Source of the DNA: Agapanthus africanus
Taxonomy: Eukaryota > Streptophyta > Magnoliopsida > Asparagales > Amaryllidaceae
Assembly: GCA_030015575.1 (NCBI GenBank)
Contig: JASDDO010000006.1
Span: 320,836,361-320,900,360, forward strand
Direction: 5' to 3'
Length of the DNA stretch: 64,000 nucleotides
Below the pieces are notes generated by a model. It did not search any database, was not told the origin of the DNA, and saw only the letters and a program-made list of their open reading frames with translations. Below, piece by piece: positions 57,951-64,000 of the stretch. Both the position numbers and the translations under genes were made by a program. Positions within the stretch are counted from its first letter, which is position 1. Each line of letters begins with the position of its first letter.

Positions 57951-59727
57951 AGGGTGGTTGGTTTGTTTAAATATAGAATTTTTTCCAACGCCTCTGCTTT
58001 CACCTTCAAGAAATAGGTCCACGTTTTTTTGCTATAATCATCAATAAAAGTAATGAAATATCTGCTATCTTCAAGCGAAACTACTTCAAATGGTCCCGTA
58101 ATGTCTGTGTGCATCAATTCTAACAGCTGTGTTGCTCTTCGAGATTTTCCAACCTCGAAACTTCGTCTGTGTTGCTTGTCTCTCATACAGCCTTTGCATA
58201 GCTGATTTAGCTGAGCGATTTGAGATAAGCCTTTCACCATCTTCTCTTTCCACAAGAGATTTAGGCCATTAAATGTCAAATGTCCGAATCATAGATGCTA
58301 GAGCCGGGACTCATCTTTTATAACGGATTTTAAGCATTTCGCAGAATCATGATTAGTGTTTAAGGCAAATAGTTTATTTCTAGACCTATCCATCTTTGCA
58401 TTAATTCATTTCCATTCTTAATTATAAGAGAAAAATCTTTAAGACGAATATTATAGTTTTTTTCAACAAGTTGTTCTAGGCTTATAATATTGTTACGGAG
58501 CACATGAACATAATAAACATCAGAGATGTATATGTGATCTCCGTTTTTCATTTGGATCATTATGTTGCCCTCTGCCTTTGACGGCAACTTGTGATTGATC
58601 ACCAAATGTGATTTCGCCATTCACTGATTCATTCATCTCGGTAAAGAATCTCTTGATGCTGCATATATGGTTGCTTGCATCGGAATCCAAGTACCATACA
58701 TTTTGATACTTGTTGTCACCGTCCTTGTATGCTAGTAGGACAGCTGAATTTTCGAACTCATTCTTTTCCGCAAAGTTGCTTCTTTCCACGACATTTTTTT
58801 CTGAATTATAAGTACAGTCATAGCTGAAGTGATCGTACTTCTTCCAGTTGTAATATTGTATGTGAGATCGATTTGTTTAATAAAATCCTTCTCGTCGTCG
58901 TCTTCTACGACCTGTGCCGTAGATGGTTGATCGTTGACGATCACCTTCACGGTTTTGGTTTTCGCGGTTGTTTTGATATGGCTGCTTGCCACGACCTCTT
59001 TGAAAACTTGGGCTGCCTTTATTGCTTCCTCTGTTTCTGTAATCGTCTTGGTTTCTCTGAGCGTCTTCACCGATTGTAAACCTGCTTTGCAAAACTTTCT
59101 CAAGATTCTCATTTTGATTTTTCCTGCTCATTCTTTACTCATATGCTTGCAACGAGCCTTGTAACTCATCAATAGAAATTTGGGAGAGATCTTTGGATTC
59201 TTCAATAGCAGGGACTATGTAATTAAATTTCGGAGTTAATGATCTTAGAATTTTCTCCATAATTCTAACATCATCAATTTTTTCTTCATTTCTTTTTATT
59301 TGATTTGAAATGGTTTGGACTTTATTAAGATAGTCCGAAACTGTTCCACTAGCTTTCATTTCCTAAGTTACGAACTTTACTATCAAAACTTGAAAGCGTA
59401 CCTTTTTTCGCTTCGTCGGCATCTCGATAAGCCTTTTGTAAAATATCCCAGGCTTGTTTGGAGAATTTTGCATTTGAGATTTTTTCGAATGCAGACATCT
59501 TGATAAATTAAGAATGCTTTCTTGTCCTTTTTTCTTGACTTTCTTAATTCATTCTTTTGCATATTGTTAAGCGCCGCTTCTGCAGCCGGTGATTCGGTTT
59601 CAGCATAATCGTTTTCGACAAGCTCGCACAACTCTTGCGAACCGAGCAATACTTTCATTTGTATGCTCTAGTCGTCGTAGTTTGTTTTCGTCAGTTTTGG
59701 AATTTGCGGTTGGATCATATTTGCCAT
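57951..59727 (-). pseudogene. Copia gag, protease and integrase start, minus copy
   Basis: Reading leftwards from the ATG at 59727: UBN2 gag with KVLLGSQELCELVENDYAET and SGTVSDYLNKVQTISNQIK; a zinc knuckle near 58850 in which both leading Cys are changed (YYNWKKYDHFSYDC); protease with WYLDSDASNHI, where the Gly after the catalytic Asp is Asp; a GAG-pre-integrase region (LRNNIISLEQLVEKNYNIRL); and integrase start (IAQLNQLCKGCMRDKQH, DITGPFEVVSLEDSRYFITF). Stops and frameshifts interrupt it. It is the mirrored partner of 32111-33890; the two arms carry different lesions. Confidence 0.9.
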
Positions 59728-59762
59728 TTCGTCGACTTCGATTGGTCCAGTTTAAATGACCG

Positions 59763-59774
59763 GCTCTGATACCA
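59763..59774 (-). other. Primer-binding site (initiator-Met) of the copia complex
   Basis: The minus strand reads TGGTATCAGAGC, three bases from the LTR end. It confirms that 59778-60211 is a 5' LTR. Confidence 0.9.
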
Positions 59775-59777
59775 GTT

Positions 59778-60211
59778 TGATGGAAATAAGTGAGAATGTA
59801 AATTCAAAATAAATTGCACTCTTTGTATAAAAGATAACTCAAGCACTTTTTATTTAGATAGTATTTGTTGCTACAAATACAACACACTTTTGCTCACTAC
59901 GGTGTTATAATATCTTTCTCGCAAACTCTTTCTTTCTCTCCAACTCTTCTCTATGTTGTGTTTTCACACATTTTGGTTTGCTTACAAACCTATGTTTTAT
60001 GTCTATTTATAGTATAAGAATATAGTCTAACAATTAATTTTTTTAATAGCATAAATATGTAAAACATCGATGGAGTAGGTGACAGGGGAAGTGATAATTA
60101 GTGAAGGATGGTTGGTGGAGTGTGAATGAAGTAGCCTTGTGCTGCACACTTTTTAGCATTGTGGGCTTCTTGAGGAAGCTCACAATTTTAAACGCATTAT
60201 TAATTCTCACA
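59778..60211 (-). repeat. Copia LTR, right outer copy
   Basis: 434 bp, matching 26948-27417 in the same orientation. The bases after it are AGATC (60212-60216), matching 26943-26947. On this strand the start reads TGTGAGAATTAA where the left copy reads TGAGAATTAA. Confidence 0.85.
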
Positions 60212-62339
60212 AGATCACTATAGTTTGCTGGAATTCTTAAGAGTTGGAAATGGCCTAGTGGACTTTCCAAAAGTTAGGTTCCTCACATTTGGAAACAGTG
60301 TATTAAAAAAAGCCTCGATGTTATGGGCGCTCGAAATAGGTTTACACCATAGATAGGGATACATAGGGAAGAGAAACTCCCTGTCTATGAAATTTCCGAG
60401 GCAAAAATACAATTTGGAAGGCATCCAGGCATGGCGTTATTGTTTGTTGTTTGTCAAAAGTACATATAAAATTGCTCTCTTTAACTGGAGATGGTTACAT
60501 TGCCACGCTCTAGTAATTGTTGGTAGTGATTGAATTAGTTATATTAGGAAATAGAACAATTCAGCTTTATTGATATTTTATGAATCTGATATAGTTATGT
60601 CATCAGATCTTTTATGCGATCTCTTATGATAGTTTCTAGAGATTGTATTCGTATACACCATGTGCCCTTTACATGAGATATTTCTTCTCTAAGTCCATTT
60701 GGAACACTAGTTTGTTATGTAAACTTTACATGGACTCAACCTATATTACTGGCATGAAATTAACATCATATATCCATCTGATTGTAAACTTGTATAATAT
60801 TAGAACTCTGAACCCTTTACATTTGAGTGCAATACTTCGGCATGCTCAATCCAGCCAATTGGCTCTATTTAAGTTGGGTTTAGATTGAAAAATTTCTGAT
60901 TTAAATCTAGGTCAGGTTCAAGTTGCCCATAAACTCAACTGGATCCTGGTTTGAACCTTGGCCGAGAGATGAGTTAGTGTTTAAGATCAATTGGAGAGCG
61001 GGGAAAGGTTCCAATTTATGCTTTTGCAAAGCAAGACTAATTTCTATAGACCAGAAGAATTCCAGATCATCTACAGAGTTGGAAAAATAATCATGAGTTA
61101 AGTTGATTTAGTAATCTGAAATGCCTTCAATTTGAAACCAAAGATAAGGAATTGAGTAAAACGGCTGTATTTCCGGATTTATTGCAGATATATGCAATTT
61201 CCTTTTATTTATCTTTAGTGGTCTTCATTATTTTGTTCATTATAGCGTGTTCGCTCTATATTAAATGTAGTTATTTATTCATGTCACCTTGTGAAAAGAA
61301 TTATTACTGAGAAACATCATTTTGATGGTCCAATCTTTAAAGTATTTTTCTATCAACTTTGGGTTACTTTGCAGTAGGCCAAAAATTGATAAAGCTTGTC
61401 CGTCTACATACATAGTGACAAGGAAGTTTAGCCTAGAAACTGTGTACCATGGTGTGGTTTTATGGCCAAAACAACTTAGTATGATGGAATATTGTTGAAG
61501 CCAATTGAATGTCAATCTTATACATTGATCATGTTGTTAAGTTTAAATGCTTGTGAAGGAGAAGTCTAGAGTAGAACTGTGAAAAGAAGAAGGCAAGGAA
61601 CTAATCTATTAATCAATAACCTAATATTCAACTATCAATAAATCAATTAACATCATCCTTATCCTATGGTAACAGAATCCTTATTTATAGAAAAGAATGA
61701 ATAGAAATTAATTTTAAATATCTCAATTAAACTTCTAAAAAAAATTGAAATAAAGATAGAAAACAAGATTCCAAAATAAATTTAAATTTCTAAGTATTTC
61801 CGAATTCTGAATAATAAGAATTGTTTAACAATAAAACTAAAAAACTAATCAAAATCTTAGTCTAATTGAAATATGTCAACATTAAGGAGGATCAGACACT
61901 CCCATATACCAATAGGGCATTACTTCCTACGAGAAACACCATCTCTGCAGCATTTACTATGAAGATTGTTTGAAATGCGTTTCCCTGAACTATACATTCA
62001 AGATGATGAGGTTCATGCACACATCAAAGTTGGTTAGAAAGCTTGAAGGAAATATTTGTGTATGTTGGATTTCCTTTTACTTTCAGTTCTTCATTGCTTG
62101 CTGCTTGGTATAAGAGTTGCTTGATGTTTGTAGAAATATATGTGTTTAGGATAGTTATGACATAGTTTACTGCTGGTTTAACAATTGATGTTGTTTGCCT
62201 TGCTTGTTAGAGCCGTTGGCAGAAGCATAGCGTGCATTCTCTTATTCACATCACGTTTCAGGTTCTTGGTAGATGTTTTTATATAATTGTTTTAATGAAA
62301 AAAGTGGAACAAATATTTTTTTTGATAATAATATAGTGT
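60212..62339 (+). other. AT-rich low-copy DNA, probably KELP intron
   Basis: No LTR, primer site or coding motif is seen. Long AT-rich stretches (61560-61900) have no period. Open frames of up to about 80 codons (60643-60888, 61279-61515) resemble nothing I know. Confidence 0.5.
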
Positions 62340-62394
62340 CAACACACCGAGTTTCATTCGATATATATGAGACAGTTTATACAATATCCTACAT

Positions 62395-63120
62395 TGCATC
62401 ATCCCCACCGTGATGACCATATAACATCCATAAAAGCTTTTCCATAAAAACCACAAAACTCGTAATGCATAACAATCCCCGCAAATAACATGCTTTGCAC
62501 CCCCTTGCCATTACGCTCTGCCTTTAAAATGCAGCAAACAGAACCTTGGCTTATAATGCTGAACAGCATGCAAAAGTGCAAAATCCAGCCCTGTGAAACA
62601 GGCAACTTCCTTCACTTCCTTCGCCAACTCTTGCGCTGTTTCCTTGCTCCTCGATCGGAAGAAATATGGGTTTCTGGCTTCATTTTGCTGCACCTGCCCA
62701 GAGAAGGGGGAAAAATATTATTTGTAGGATTATCCAGATTTTATATGCAGCCTCAAGTAAGCATTCATTTCTGTGCGGCCAATCCCGCATAGGACTGCTG
62801 CAACTAGAACTTCCCCATTATTTTTCCAGTATGAGTGTACTACCACTCTTCCCAGAAAGAATTCTGATTTGTAGGTAGTTGTGCAGCATGATGCCTGGAA
62901 CTTCCCCCTCCAACCATCTGACACACCCCTAATTGTGGCATCGGCCGCATTACCATTTTCCGCAATCAAGAACAAATCCGGAAAATGTTCAAGGCTTCAA
63001 GCTTTGTATCCCCAATCCAAATGTCCTTCCAAAATCAAATCTTGATCCCTCCCCGACTTATCACTTTTAGAATTTGACGAGAAGAATTCTCCCAATGCAG
63101 CAATTCGTTCCCAAAAGTTC
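62395..63120 (-). pseudogene. Possible LINE-type or other gene remnant
   Basis: Minus-strand frames are continuous but for single stops: FWERIAALGEFF...DLILEGHLDWGYKA, a TGA, then LEHFPDLFLIAENGNAADAT; then NNGEVLVAAVLCGIGRTEMN; then, after a gap, KETAQELAKEVKEVACFTG. The phrases recall the zinc-binding and RNase H-like tails of plant LINE polyproteins (a W...FPDLF...N pattern, then NNGEVLVA), but the match is by eye and loose. No poly(A) tail or target duplication was seen. It could also be an unrelated decayed gene. Confidence 0.3.
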
Positions 63121-63744
63121 AGTCAAATATGTGGGTATAACTGTACAATTTGTTGGTGTATTTTTTTGAGGCTTTTCTCCCTGGTCCTCTTACCTTCTCC
63201 AACAGTACTTGCTCCTTGATGTTCTTGTACAGTATTAGGATTTTCACTTTCTTAGCTGTTCTGTCCGCTTTTCTCAGGTGAGTGTGATTGACCGTTATAG
63301 CTTTGATTTAAAAAAAATTAAAACTATTTTATTTATTTATCAGTTAATCGCATTACTTAAATAAAATTTGTGTATTTCGTTTTACTCAAATGCTTTGGTT
63401 GGAACTGTATAACGCGCCTAGCACTTATCAGTTCTCTATAAACATAAATTTGATGATTAAACCATTGTTGTAATTTAAGGTATTTGAAAGCTTTACTCGA
63501 GGATTTTTAGACATTGACAGGTATAACTTTGGGCTGCAGTGCCTTAATGAGCATCCCAAACTTTGTATGGATTTGAATTTAGATTCTTGCATGAATACAA
63601 TGCTGATGCAATACTGCTGTTCATTCCTGTATCTCTCTTTAGGACAGTCTTTTGCCAGCTAATTATAATATATATCTTTTACTTATAGATAATACGAATT
63701 GAAAAAACTATTTATTATACTTGATATGACCTTGCTTTATATAG

Positions 63745-63745
<1 letters not shown>
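63121..63745 (+). other. AT-rich DNA, no gene seen
   Basis: No clear feature. A splice-acceptor-like CAG followed by GTATAACTTTG at about 63520 could begin with the residues expected of the last KELP exon, but the frame then diverges. Confidence 0.4.

Positions 63746-63776
<31 letters not shown>
63746..63776. repeat. (TG)n microsatellite
   Basis: About 15 uninterrupted TG dinucleotides, likely polymorphic in length. Confidence 0.95.
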
Positions 63777-63778
<2 letters not shown>

Positions 63779-64000
63779 AACAAATTACTATAGCAATTTT
63801 AACTTTGCATTTACACAAAAGGTTGAAGTGTAAGAAATTTAAACCATAATGAATGGACATGGAGTGTGTCCCCTCCCTGAGGAAATGGATGTGCATGGTT
63901 TATAGCGGGAAATAAATGATTGTTGTTTTAGTGTTGTATAAGTTTAGAGTTAGAATGTTGTATTCTGTTATGTGCATTGTCATAAAAGATATTGTTTGTT
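63777..64000 (+). other. Window end, no gene seen
   Basis: Short AT-rich stretch without recognisable features. Confidence 0.5.

Larger units (their letters stand above)
26948..60211 (-). mobile_element. Rearranged Ty1/copia complex in KELP intron 2
   Basis: The outer LTRs (26948-27417 and 59778-60211) are in the same minus orientation and the whole is bounded by AGATC on both sides, so it behaves as one insertion. Inside, copia blocks run: minus LTR, RNase H, RT, integrase end (to 29750); plus RT and RNase H (29753-31085); plus LTR, gag, protease, integrase start (31625-33890); an LTR-containing palindrome (33891-35309); then minus integrase, protease, gag, LTR (57829-60211). About 22.5 kb of later insertions (35310-57823) interrupt it. 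No block is intact enough to encode a working polyprotein. Confidence 0.85.
26675..64000 (+). other. KELP intron 2, at least 37 kb, open-ended
   Basis: Exon 2 ends in phase 1 at AAAG followed by GTATTG, a normal donor. In related proteins about 30 further residues follow the SSKG position. No sequence coding for that tail is convincing downstream in the window, so the intron either continues beyond 64000 or the gene was cut. Most of it is the transposon complex at 26948-60211, bounded by AGATC duplications at 26943-26947 and 60212-60216. Confidence 0.6.

Noticed and set aside
63519..63575. Candidate last KELP exon (acceptor followed by residues G-I-T-L)
   Set aside because: Only four residues fit the expected tail; the frame then diverges from any PC4 domain and soon meets a stop.

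Overview
The window is plant nuclear DNA, almost certainly from an angiosperm. It holds one recognisable host gene, a KELP-type transcriptional coactivator, embedded in nested LTR retrotransposons. The evidence is DEK-C and PC4-like exons with GT/AG introns, Ty1/copia and chromodomain Ty3/gypsy polyproteins, primer-binding sites matching plant initiator-Met tRNA, and many dead coding remnants. No rRNA, CRISPR, bacterial operon or confident tRNA gene was seen.

Layout. (1) 1-8625: a minus-strand LARD-like non-autonomous element with very long LTRs (4.6 kb) and a 2.5-kb non-coding interior; its left LTR runs off the window. It sits in (2) 8626-11441, an unusual LTR full of short perfect hairpins and CACGTG motifs, followed by its primer-binding site. 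(3) 11536-25020: the 3' end of a decayed copia element, whose LTR is split by a 10.4-kb minus-strand gypsy element (13197-23591) that lost its gag. (4) 25021-26947: gene-proximal DNA with KELP exons 1 and 2. (5) 26948-60211: one 33-kb complex inside KELP intron 2, bounded by copia LTRs and a 5-bp target duplication (AGATC). (6) 60212-64000: low-copy, AT-rich sequence, probably more intron, with a possible LINE remnant. The last KELP exon was not found.

The 33-kb complex has several layers. The outer layer is copia sequence rearranged into head-to-head blocks, including an inverted repeat with arms of about 3 kb centred near 34648. A non-autonomous element (35310-57823, duplication GTACT) lies in its right arm. 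A gypsy element (35454-52954, duplication GCTGT) lies in the left LTR of that one. A further gypsy element (38892-49689) lies inside it and has the best-preserved polyprotein in the window. A deletion fused this innermost element's right LTR to the chromodomain tail of its host.

The KELP reading frame has an in-frame stop in a poly-Gln stretch between its two domains. With the 37-kb intron, this makes the locus look like a decaying or strongly altered gene. The strongest candidate for unusual biology is the copia inverted repeat inside the intron of a host gene: if transcribed, it would give a long double-stranded RNA. This is inference from structure only.
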